From Kudoa neothunni (taxonomy: Eukaryota > Cnidaria), in NCBI GenBank assembly GCA_964304625.1, contig OZ199839.1:868001-932000 (forward strand): 64,000 bases of DNA, given 5' to 3'. The stretch's first letter is position 1; each line of letters starts with the position of its first letter. The notes beneath the pieces are model-generated. The model was not told the origin of the DNA. It saw nothing but the letters and a program-made list of their open reading frames with translations, and ran no database searches. Position numbers and translations under genes: made by a program. This document shows positions 25,154 to 36,864 of this stretch, piece after piece.

Positions 25154-25357
25154 TGTCATAATTCGAGAATCACGATCCCTCACAATAAAGAGGGAAGTCG
25201 TTCCCGGGTGGGAGACCCGGTGCAGACCGAGGGGAGGCCCACGCTACACGGAGATATAGACAGACACGACTAAACTGGGAGGAATATCATCACTACCTTT
25301 AGTCTATTTTATTCCAGTTCTCTTTCTTTTGCGCGGCCTTAATCCCAAACTATAACA
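25154..25357 (+). repeat. 3' LTR of outer Gypsy element
   Basis: 204 bp, preceded by a purine-rich tract (aaaagaaaggcggagagga). Two visible differences from the 5' copy. Confidence 0.92.
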
Positions 25358-25362
25358 GTCTG
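25358..25362. repeat. Target-site duplication of outer Gypsy element (right)
   Basis: GTCTG, identical to 17204-17208. Confidence 0.85.
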
Positions 25363-26029
25363 TATGTACCAAGCTTATTTTTGGGTTGATCTCTGTTAAC
25401 AGTTGAGTTAGAGTTGATCTCATTCGAAGGCCGATTATATTTCTCGATTAAATTTTTGTATGACTTTAAGTTTCTAATATTATCATTATCTCCTCGATTT
25501 TCTAATTTGAATTAACTTAAATATCAAATATCTTTTTATTTAGGATACCGCTCCTATTTTTGATGGTTTTGTCGATTTTGAAACCTGCAAAGAATGGGTT
25601 TTATCGAGTTGTAATACGAAGCAAAATGAATTTAAATTACTTCTCTTTCAAAATTAGAAAATAAAATTCCATTTATTAATTAAAAAATTATTGTGTGATA
25701 ATAGTCGGAGTCTGATTATTTTTCTGTAAAAGAGCTACTAAAGTCTTTAAAAAGAATGTTTTGAATAATTAAAAATATCCTTCTTAATACATTCTTAGAA
25801 CGATGATGATTGTTTGCATGTAAAGAATAAAAATCGTGTGGTTCATTTTTCGTTAACCCTGTTAGAAGACACTTTTAATAAAATTTCTCTATTTTTGTTA
25901 CTTTTATGTTGATTTGGAATATTTTTATTTATGTTAAAATTAGAAAGAACATCGTTAAATCCCATTACTTTGACAACCAAAGAGATAAAGTATGACAATT
26001 TGCAACATATAATGTTTTATTAATGTCAT

Positions 26030-28762
26030 TATTTAATTTGGTGATATTTTTGTTGGAAAACATTTCATAAAAGCATCTATTAGAATTAAGCGTGATAATG
26101 ATGTATTAAGATAGTAACAAGTGTTAAATTTTTTAATTTATTTACTTAAAGTGTTGCTGAGTAAAGAATTCGATATTTAATTGTAAGTTTAACATTAAAT
26201 AAACAATAATATTATTGACCGAGAATTTCCATTTAGATAATATATTTTCGCATAATATATGAGATCTTGTTATAGATAATTCAACAAGCCCACATGAGAT
26301 CAAATCTGTAATGTTGCAACTTTATTTGTTGCAACATTATTCTGGTTTTTGATTATTAAGAATAATAGATCGTCAAATTTAATTTTGTGAATGAATTTAT
26401 CTTTATAAAATATTTATTAAGGATATATGTTGGAAAAAATTTCTTAGCACACATAAATCGTACAATAAGTGTAGCTTAGGATTGCATATCGTAAAATAAA
26501 AACATATAATTTTTTTTAATGATAATTATTTAAATATAATTATTGTGCTGAAAAAAGTTCCCAAGGAAATTTAAATATAAATGCATTAATTCGTGCAATA
26601 AATTAATATAAAACATTGGTTTAACTATCCAACTGCCATCATATTCATTTAAACTCAGGCATGTGGAAAAAATAACATAATTCATTTTTTTAAAAATAGT
26701 TGATTAATTACATGCTAATAGGTCCCATATTCATCCTTGCGACCTCAACAAAACAATATATTTTTTTAAATTAAAGGATAAAATAGAAAAAACTTCTCAT
26801 TTGATTTTATTAATTCTCATTATCTCGTATTAATCACTGCGACAAATTATAATGAAAATATATAAAATCAATAGAATCATGCTCAAGATTATTAAAATGT
26901 CATAAATGTTTTGTAAATTTTATTTTTAAACTGTAATAACAATTTATTTTGAAAAAGAATAATTATACATTCTCTTGAAGTGTAGTTGTCGCAGAAAAAA
27001 TATTACATATCACTCACTATGAAATTACTTTCATACATACTATAATCCAGCACTCCCATGCCAATCTCTACCTTCGATCCACACCCTTATTCAATAATCA
27101 GAGCTAATTTCATATCTAATATCGATTTTTACTCTTCAGGAATATTATTTAACAATAATAAATAATTAAATACATTAAATAATATGTTGGATTTTATAAT
27201 TAATCCATTAATGAAACATTTAGGTACTATGCCTACATCTTTATTAATAGATTAAATTAGTATTATTAGAAACGAATTAACATACTTAGATGTGCGTAAA
27301 TTTATGAGCAAGCAACTTATAGTTTATTAATTAGCAAATTCAACGTGTTGTATTATTTAAAATGTAGTAATTATTTCAAGTAAAATTATATTCTAATGGT
27401 TTCTAAAATTTGTATTTTTTATTATAATATTTTATTCAGTAATTTTCTTTGAAATCTCTTAATTTTTTAAAAGCTATTTTATTCGGTTTTATTGATTGGC
27501 TTTTAATCTGTTCTACTTTAGAATAAAATTGATCCTATGAACTATGAATATTATATTATCATTAAAAAGTTTACCTAACGAATGAGAAAAGGAATATTTC
27601 ATCATATTGCATTAAAAAAATTATAATTATAATTTTTTAGATAACCTTAGATTTAGCCAAAATAACTGATGGTATATTCCTGATATTCTTTTTTTTTCTA
27701 TTCTTTTATAAATATATTCAAATTACGACGACTAACTATGAATTATACGTACAATATATTTAATTATTTAAAATTACTAATAACCTTCTGATTAAAATAA
27801 TTTAGGAGTTGATTTATCGTATGAAAATTTATTATAAATCATTTATTTATAATATCTTGCTATATGAATTGGAATTTTCAAGATTATTATTTTATTATTA
27901 TTTATTAGAATTCTTTTTAATTCATTAGTTTGTTGATAGAAATTAGTGATAAAAGTTAAATATAATTAGAAATCTATAATTTCGCAATATCATTTATTAT
28001 TGACCAATATTAAAATAAGACTTTAAAGAATTTTTTAACTAATTATGAATATTACAAATAATAATCATATTTAACTTATAAACCGTATATTTTACATTAT
28101 TATTTCTCTTACCTCTTATTTTAATTAAATCTAAAAAATTTTATGCGATAATTTTTGAATCCTAACTAATCAATTAATATAATGGATTCTATTTGAAAAT
28201 AATACATAGTAAATATTGGATAAAATTAAATAAACAAAAAATGTTCAATTTATTAATTTTGAATAGAGAATTAAAAAAAAACAATTAATTAAAGGTGAAT
28301 TAAAATGAGATTATTTTTAAGGAGAGTTGTTTGTTTAATATGAGAAATTAAATCTGTTATATTATTATCACAATTTTATTTCAAATAAAAATTTATAAAA
28401 TTCATTGAATCAAATCATATAAGCTGTTTAGAAAATTTCGGTATTATTTTAAATAATAATATTTTCATTAAAACAGTCGGAATTTAAAATTTTTCCGACT
28501 AAACTTTTTTTCTGAAAACCCATCGTTAACTATTGAAAACGCGATTAAAGTTATTCAGATTCTATATATGTATATTCAATAGTTCCTCGCATGAATACTT
28601 TAATATAGATTAATAACCGTAAGCTAAGAAATTATATCGTATATTCACAGTATCCTCAAATGGTATTACTATCAGTGAAATCGAACCACGGATCATTGTT
28701 TTGCCTGTTGATTTTTACACGTGATTTCGTTGATTATTAATTATTATTGATGTTTATTAGTA
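26030..28762. other. AT-rich region between genes C and B, divergent promoter space
   Basis: No gene recognised. Genes C (-) and B (+) point away from each other across this stretch, so it should hold both promoters; no specific element could be named. A 12-bp perfect inverted repeat lies at 26309-26339. The C-proximal 160 bp (to about 26190) align with sequence upstream of gene D. Confidence 0.45.
26309..26339. repeat. Short perfect inverted repeat (hairpin)
   Basis: TAATGTTGCAAC, a 7-nt loop, then GTTGCAACATTA. The stem is 12 bp. Confidence 0.7.
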
Positions 28763-31700
28763 GTGTTGAAAAAATGTGTCTCAGCGCAGGATATTGATAA
28801 TAACATAATGAAATTAAATTTTTCAAAAAATGATGATGAAAAATACGTTGTTTCTCTCTCTGGTTATCACATTCAAAATAGTAACAAAAAGTGTGCATTA
28901 CAATACTACGATAATACGACGTCATTACTTGAAGCTATTCCAACGTGCACCACTGATATAACGGATACTAATACTAAAATTGATTCCGATTCAAAAAAAT
29001 GCATCTATGATTGTAAAAAAGTGGAATTAAAAATTAGTTGGGAATATTTAAAAAAAATAAAATATCTAAGGTGGTGTCAGGGGAAAGACGAAGCTGATGT
29101 CAAAAATTGTCCTATAAAGAGAGTTTATAAGGTCAAAGGTAACATCAGTTATGTTGATATTGTATAACGAATATTATTAGATATTTATCTTAAAACTTTA
29201 TTGGGAATAAAAAAATCGAATAACCAATTTGATGTTTCCATCAAAAGTAAATTTAACATGGGCCTCGAAGTGAAAGCTGACGATTTTCAGGAATTCAACC
29301 AGGATAAAGGTAGCGATTTTTATACAGTAAAATCAATTCAATTTAATAAAAAATTACATGTATCAAAATATGTTGTAAAATTCAAAGATAATTTACCTGA
29401 AATATTTTTGAATCCGAAAAAAACTGTTGAAGACTGGTTCATTGCAACTGGGTCAAAATCAGGATCTACTAATAAGCATTATTTTACAATAACACTACAA
29501 AATCCCGAACCATCTAAATTGTGCTACTTTGGAATAAAAGATATTAATGACTCGCACTTTTCATCATCTTGCTCTATAAGGAATAAAGCTGGTCCATGCC
29601 TTCAACCTTGTTACAAGGCGACATTGTTCCGTGATAATGATCTGAATTTTGCTCAAGTGATTGTAAAATCAGCAGGAAAATCAACTTCGAGAGAGTTTAT
29701 TCAAACCGTTACATGTATTCAGTAATTTTCTTGTTAGTTATATATATTTTATTAGTTGGGAGTGATCAACCAGTTGTTGCTCTTTCGACTGAAACTAATA
29801 TGAAAGTTACGATTAATCTATCAAATTTAAATGAAAATGAAGGTAATAATGGTGCTGTAGATGGGGCAAAAGTCGCCGAAATAAAATTAATAAAGAAGTT
29901 TATGGGAACAGAAAATGCTTGGGATAATGCAGCATGTGAAAATAGTAGTAGTGGTTTCAGCCAAAAAACTATAACAGGACTTGAACCGTTAACTGAATAC
30001 ATTTTAAAAGTTAAAATAACTGGTCTAACCACCGTAGATTCTCCCGAAGTGGATCATTATCATCGCTATTTTTATTTTAAAACTAAAGGTAAAAACAAAC
30101 ATAAGATATATTTTTCAAATTATTCATTAGGGAGAGATTTTAACGGTGATAAGAATATTACACCAAGCCCTGTCAGCAATGAAAATACACAATTGACGTT
30201 AGATCCATCCAATCTTTTCTCTATTGGAACTAATATTGGCGAAATTTGTGAGCTGTATTATTCTGTTGAAGGAGATGTAACATCCAAATTTCCTGCTACA
30301 TGCAAAGAAGGTACAAACAAACTTTTTTGTTCAGACAGCTGTGCGAATACATTTACTATTATAAATCTTAATCCTAAAACAAGTTACATAATTACAGTTT
30401 GCTCAAAAGATTACACATGTGTTGATAGCCCTGCTACTTCTAGTAATTTATATATAGTAGATTCATAATTATTCTAAATAGCTAGTGGAACCGTTGTAAC
30501 AATTAATGTCTTGGCAAATGCGGGAACAAAGAAAACGACAGCCACAATTGTTACAAATAATGAAAATCTAGGGAATTTATGGGGATATATTCTCTTGGAA
30601 AAAGATTCCATGGAATCCTTACTTGATTGTTTGAATAGCGCGTGCAATCCGGCTGTAACCGCAAACGCTGTGGTTTTTGAATGGCAAACTCTCATGGTTG
30701 ATACTGCCTACGAACTAGTTGTAATTAATAAAGATTATGCCTTGCCAAAGAAAACTGACATATCAAGTAATTAATTTATAAAAAATGAATGTAAGTGATT
30801 TAGGAGAAATTGTTGATGATAATCCAAATATGATTATGCGATTTGGTTCAACAAAAAATAAATATAAAGCGAAATTCAAGGGTGACTTGTTCCCCAGTAA
30901 TGAGAAAATATGCACAGTTAAAATATTCAATGAGGAACTCACTAGTTTTGAAAATGTCTCAGACGATACCGCGAATGTTCAAAAAAAATGCAACCAGCTT
31001 GATGGAGAATTTGCCATTAATCATAATAGCCAGAACAAACGAAATTATATTGCGATCAGTCATTCAGAAACTAAGGAACCTGTCTCTATTTCATCAAGTA
31101 TTGTTATAACAATTATTCACACAACTTTTTGTAGTGTTTTTTACGTTTTCAACAAAATATATTTTTCAGATTCACAACCAGCCGAATCGAGAGAAGCTTC
31201 AAAACCAAAAACAACCACCTATACTGTTGGGCGAATCTTTTCATACTACATTTGTAATATTAATTTTAGTAATTACTGTAACTTGTTTAAGATCATTATG
31301 AGGAGATAACGCATATAGCGACATTGTATGAGGATAAGATCAAATTTTCAGTAAACAAGTGCCCCCTGAGCTGCCATGGATATAAAGATGATAAAACCCC
31401 AGTTTCGTTGACCAGAACGACATCTGGGAAACCTTGTACTTCCAGCAGTCTTTCTATTCCATTTGATGAGTTAATCGAAGACTACTACTTAAGTTGTTCA
31501 AAATATTTCGACTTTCATTATTTTTATGACAATACGTTTATTACTAATTACTCACCTGTATTCAGCAGATTTTATTATGATTTAACTGTCGATGATAAAA
31601 AAAATAATTTGACTATTAAATTGGTTAACGAAGAACCTTCTGAAATATGCACATTTGAATGGATCGACGCAACTAACTCATCTCCTCATAGATTTTTCTC

Positions 31701-34700
31701 AAATATTTGCGAGAATAATGCCAACTGCGTTTATAGTATGTGCAGTAACGTTACGTTTGAAAATATTCCAACAGGTGTGAAGGCAGTAAAAATACGCGTT
31801 CTCAAATTAGGAATGGAACCTACTGTTGGCTACCAAAACAACATTTATATACGTAGTTTTTTAATATATGTATAATATAAACAAACCTTTTAGTGAAACA
31901 TGGTGATGATGTTCCTGTAACAACATCGACCGATGCCAGCAAAATAAAAATTAATATTAGCAATAAAAATAAGGACGAAAATGGTGTTGTTGAAACTAAT
32001 AAACCTGTTGCAACATGCGAGTTGAAAATATGGAATGTATATGCCCCATTAGTCAGTGAAACTGGAAGGAAATCTGTTTCAGATTCAACAAGCTGTACTT
32101 TCGAAGAAATTAATATTACTCCAAATTCAATTGATTTGCCAAATGATATTATGGTTACAATAAAAAATATACCGAATTATACGCCTAGAAAATACTTTTA
32201 CCATAAAATAAGTATTTCTAAATAATTTTAGATTTTACAATAAATATTTTAGCTCCATCAAACCCTCTATCTGCTCAAGATAGTCAAGTTAATCCAACTA
32301 AAGACGGATTCACACTTACTCCAAATTCTGGTACACCAAATATTTGCAAAATTTACATAAAAGAGAATGATGCGCTTTATTATTATCCTGCTACATGTTT
32401 ACAAAATAAATTATGTGTGGATAAATGCAGTGTATCGTTCACTATCGTTAAGTTGCATTCGGACACCAACTATGTTATAAAAATTGTACCTAGTGGAAAC
32501 TATGCGATTAAAACCATTGAAAATATGAAAACAAGTAAAAACTTTGTTGATTATTAAATGTATTATAAATAGATGGAAACAATATTGAATTTAAAGTTTC
32601 GTCTGATTCTACCAAAAATTCTCTAATAATCAAACCAACACAAACTATTCAAAATGAAAGTGATGTTAACTGTTATTATCAATTATATGTGCACGAAAAT
32701 GACGATAGTAATAAAATTAACTTTACTTTACTTTTGTAAGTTTTGTTAGCTTCACCAACACGAATAAAACAGTCATGTGTTGAATGCGATAAGGGAACGA
32801 ATAATAATAATAATAACAACAAAAAATGCAACGATATTCGTTTTAATGATAAGTTCTATAACAACAAGCATAATTACAGATTAATGATTTATGTGAATGA
32901 GAAATCTTCACCATTTAAAATCGCGATTCCAGGTAGAATTAATTAAATTTTTGTACGTGATATTTCCTTAGCCTTTTCTCGAATTGGAAAACTTACACAA
33001 AAATTTATAAAACAATCTCCTGGTGAAATTGAAAAATTATTAATTACCTTATCTGAGTTTCCAGATGGAAATAAATGTGGCGTAAAAATATCAAATTTTG
33101 ATAAGATTTCTGAATTCATTAAACCAACCTGTTCTTCATCTCATGACAATATTTTTTGCATGATGGAGTGCAATAAAGCAAATGCTGATATAGGTTATGT
33201 TAATTCTAAAGTCGATCGATATTTATCAGTTTGTTATGGAGAAACTAACGATGACGCGAAAACTTGCAAAAATTCCCAAGTTTTCTCAGTCAAAATGGGT
33301 AAGTATATGATTATTATTTAAACAATTAAGATTAAAAAAGTATAAAAACTTTACTTTCTATGACAATTAATTATTGTTAATATTATTTCAATTATCTTTT
33401 AGACACTAATCAAAAAAATACATACAAAATAACTCATGATAACGGCCAAATAAAATTTTCATACAAAACCACATCAATTAATTATTTCGAGGTATTCGTT
33501 GATGGAAATGATGACACCTCCAACAATTCCGAAAAAGATAAGTTGAAAGTAGAAAATTATTCAGATCAATTGACAGAAAGATCCGCAACTTTTTCTATTG
33601 ATAGATATATCAGTTATTATAAAATTAACTCAACACTTATGTGGCCTGGAATATTTTATTTTACAAATACTACCTTGCTGAATAGCACTACTCCTCTGAA
33701 ATCAGAGATTATTTATTCTATAGCAGCTGTTGCAAATAATAATAATCAAATTAACATTAGATTCTCTCCTGGTCCATATAATGATGAAATGTGCCATATT
33801 CGTATATTTGAAGTGGATTCTACTGGTCTAGATAAAACAGAAAATTTTTTGAACATCTGTAAAAATAAAGAGGATGGTTGCTACCAACTTTGTCAAGATG
33901 CAATTATTAATTTCACTGGAGATTATAAAAAGATTGGTGTAGTTGTAAAGCGAAGATTTGATTCTGCTGGATTTACACAATATTTTATAAGTAATACCTG
34001 ATTTTCCCCAAAATTTAATTTTTTATAGGAGGTGAAAAGAATTTTGAATTGAGTGGAATCACCGATTCTGGAGTTACGCTTACCGGCCTAGAACATTACA
34101 AGTTGCTCAAACAGGGAGATAATCAACAAACATGCACGATTAAAATACGTATGGCGAATACTATATCTACTGATACGACATCTCAATGTAACACTAGTGG
34201 TTGTGACAATAATTGTGAAAAGTCATATAAAATTTCTGATCTGGCAGCTGGTACAAATTACATGATTTCCGTAACAATTTCGGATCTCGGTTTTCAGCGA
34301 CCATATGTAAAAAGAGTTGCTTTTAGAACGAGTAAAATTTAACTACAACTAAATAACGTATAAAATATCTAGCTGACGGAACTGACGTGGCTGCACCAGG
34401 AAATTCAAAATTAATAACTGAAGGAGGCACTGCTACTTTGACACCTTTTGGGACTAATGATTCATTACCTATATGTAGAATTTACCTTAAAAGAATGAAT
34501 GGAAAAACTCCAATGTTTATGGCTATATGTGATGAAATCGGCGCTTGCGAGGATACATGCAACAGTTCATTTAAAATAGTAAACCTCGAATTGGGTGTTG
34601 CATACAAAGCATATGTGGAACCTTCATACGGACGAAAAATGAAAGAATATGATATTACAACAGGTAAAATATATTTTGCCATAATTTAATAAATGAGTTT

Positions 34701-35574
34701 AATAGCTAACGTACAGACAAATGTTGCGTTAACATATGACAATGATGGTGGTATAAAAATTGATGTTCAATATAATGGAAAACAAAATGACCCTAAATGC
34801 CCATTCATGCTACACGAGAAAATTGATGCAAACAAACCGGAGCCAATAGTTGTTTGGTGTAGTGACGAAGAGGAATGTTCCGCCAATAGATGCGTCATCA
34901 ATCTCAATGGGTTATCGAAAGAAAAGGATTATAAATTAAGTGTGAAAGTGAAGGATTTGTCAACTTATAGAATCCATGATATTCCTTGTAAATTACAATC
35001 TCAAAATTTAATAATTTTCTAAAAATTAAAAATATTTTATACGATAAAGACTTGAATAATTCAAAATCCCCAGGGTATTATTAATATTATTAGATACTTA
35101 TATATTAAATGTTATGTTTAGTAAACTTTACATCGATATTAATGGAATCTGAATATTTATAGAAGAGCATAACATAAGGAGCGAATATATCAATATTTTG
35201 GTAGATGGCATTGTTCAAAAAATAATCAGGAAAGTTGAAAGAGGGTAATAATATTATTATTATTAATATTTGTAATTTCTTTTAATTTAGTATATTTTTA
35301 TATTAAATCAATTAACACTAAAGAAACACGTAGATAGCAAGGAAAAACATGACCAAGAGGCTGCGAAAAATATTAATTCGTAATTTAGATAGATATTAAA
35401 TATTTTTAATTTTTTATAGATCTTTCGGAAGATATATGTAAAGTATTATGTAATATTTCGTATTTGACTTATTTTAGTGTTTACGCAATGATTCCAATTG
35501 TGGCCGGATTAATAGCAGTGATGGGATTAGTAATTTACAGGAGAAAACCTAATGATGATGCATATGAGCTGTAA
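28763..35574 (+). CDS. Gene B: large modular FN3-like, cysteine-rich type I membrane protein
   Basis: About 17 exon-encoded modules of 80-120 residues occupy 28.78-35.0 kb. Each has a strand with C-x-(I/F/L) near the start (for example PNICKIYIKEN, LPICRIYLKRM), a central C-x(3-8)-C-x(2-3)-C cluster (LFCSDSC, LCVDKC, ACEDTC) and a fibronectin-III-like strand L-P-T-Y-V (TGLEPLTEYILKVKI, LAAGTNYMISVTI). Modules end in a phase-1 donor such as KTKG|gtaaaa or DITTG|gtaaaa, so exons are symmetric 1-1. A charged helical stalk follows (35.16-35.25 and near 35.33 kb). The last exon (35478-35574) encodes a membrane helix (PIVAGLIAVMGLVIY) then RRKPNDDAYEL and the stop. The 5' end is unclear: a hydrophobic lead-in CLLVVLKKCVSA precedes the first module. 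It may be two adjacent genes. Likely a surface receptor or adhesion protein; ligand unknown. Confidence 0.6.
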
Positions 35575-36864
35575 GCACATCGATTCAGTCGTGGATTGAT
35601 TTTATTATTATTATTATTCCAAAGATAATTTTTTTGTCATTTTTTGAATTTACATTTATTTAAGTATATTTGATATAATAATTAGAGGGATATTTCATTT
35701 TATAAGAATAGTTTTCATATTAATATAAATCCAAAGAATTTTACTATTTTCACAATCAGATTGGTTAATCTGATTATATTATAATTAAAGATGAAAATTA
35801 TGCCCTTTACTAGCGATTATTGTTGTTGATTATAATTTATGTATTATTGTGGCAGATATAAGTATAAAAATCACACCCGTCTAATTTTTTAATACATTGT
35901 AAACAAATAGGACTTTTTATTTTAAATATATATTTTCAAAATATGTTTCAATAATTCATTTTAATCTAATCGTTTATCGTCTCATCAATGGGGTTTCTGT
36001 TTGAAAATGCCATTTATGAAAATTATTAATTCTCAGGTTAAAAAATGCGATTTATTGTAATAAAAAACAACATTGGTTATTTCAACGAAATTTTCTAATA
36101 TCGTTTTATTAAATTTCCTAATATTCACGGACAAAATAGAGTAAATTGTTATTATTTAAGTTTTTGACTGTAGAAACATTTTGTTATATACTTTTTTAGT
36201 ATTAGTAAAAATTTATAAATAAGGTGAGTAAAACAAATATAATATAACTAATTAAAGTAGATAATATTTAACAAATTTAATTTTTTATAAATTTTTATTT
36301 AATTCGGAGATCTTAATTTTTTAAAAATAAATACTAATTTATTATGTCGATTATTGAATAAATAATAGTTTATGACAAATTTTTATTATAAAGTAACCAC
36401 GATTACCTTTAAATTTGTTTAAACTAATTTTTCAATAATAAATACACAGAAACACGTTTCTTTAAAAATTATTAATATAAACGATTAATTCAAAAATCTA
36501 CATAATTATGAAGTTTTTTAGGAGGTTTTTTTTGAAATACTCAAATATTTCTTTTCATGTAATTATTGAAATTTATTTTTTGATGATTCGAAATCAAAGA
36601 AAGTACTTATATATTCTGAATGGAAATAATAAATGAATGATCAAGATCCAACAAAGTTTTCTTATTCAATCAGTAAACCTCCAACTTATCTGATTGAAAT
36701 TAAAAAAGGTACTACTAAAATACAACAAACAAAACCAATAATAATTTGACAATAATTTTAATGGAACTTCGAAATTTATCTTTCTCATTAAATTCTATTA
36801 ATAATTAATAAATTCATTAAATAATAAAAATAATCTAATAATAATTTTTTATAATTATATTTGA
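35575..36864. other. AT-rich intergenic stretch
   Basis: 3' flank of gene B. No gene or structured repeat identified. Confidence 0.5.

Larger units (their letters stand above)
17209..25357 (+). mobile_element. Ty3/Gypsy LTR retrotransposon (outer), interrupted by a second one
   Basis: A complete element footprint with 204-bp LTRs (TGTCAT...ATAACA) and a 5-bp target duplication GTCTG (17204-17208, 25358-25362). A primer-binding-site-like TTGGCGACGAGG follows the 5' LTR, and a purine-rich tract precedes the 3' LTR. Parts in order: gag-like region from about 17.4 kb with CCHC zinc knuckles near 18.04-18.13 kb, aspartic protease near 18.3 kb, reverse transcriptase (18.7-19.3 kb), RNase H (19.5-19.9 kb), integrase (from 20.0 kb and again 24.4-25.1 kb on the far side of the inner insertion). 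The gag-protease-RT-RNase H-integrase order places it in Gypsy. LTRs differ at about 2 of 204 positions, so it is young. Broken by the nested insertion and about one or two further breaks. No envelope-like frame seen. Confidence 0.92.
15685..26029 (-). pseudogene. Gene C: mucin-like gene, decayed paralogue of gene D
   Basis: Read on the minus strand it matches gene D exon for exon. Exon 1 (26029-25969, 61 nt as in D) encodes a signal peptide including MLQIVILYLFGCQ. Charged exons follow in 25.9-25.38 kb. After the LTR insertion come a charged segment and Pro/Thr/Glu repeats of the type NPTESENPTEPEKP (about 16.92-16.6 kb), then a Pro/Asn/Ser-rich stretch, a short exon with GAMHPPMPSDFKEI (about 16.2 kb) and a C-terminal domain starting PPECPEEIENLGCF and ending near 15.69 kb. 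Where D reads SKLQNVE, C reads SKL, TGA, NVE. The repeat exon also changes frame around 16.66-16.68 kb, so this host gene copy appears dead unless transcripts show otherwise. The retrotransposon nest lies just downstream of a splice donor, in the intron matching the one between D exons 5 and 6. Confidence 0.65.

Noticed and set aside
24405-25273. Separate genes after the inner LTR element
   Set aside because: These frames are the interrupted integrase end of the outer Gypsy element and its 3' LTR, not host genes.
17209-25357. Endogenous retrovirus with envelope
   Set aside because: No frame with signal peptide, surface/transmembrane layout or membrane anchor lies between integrase and the 3' LTR in either element.
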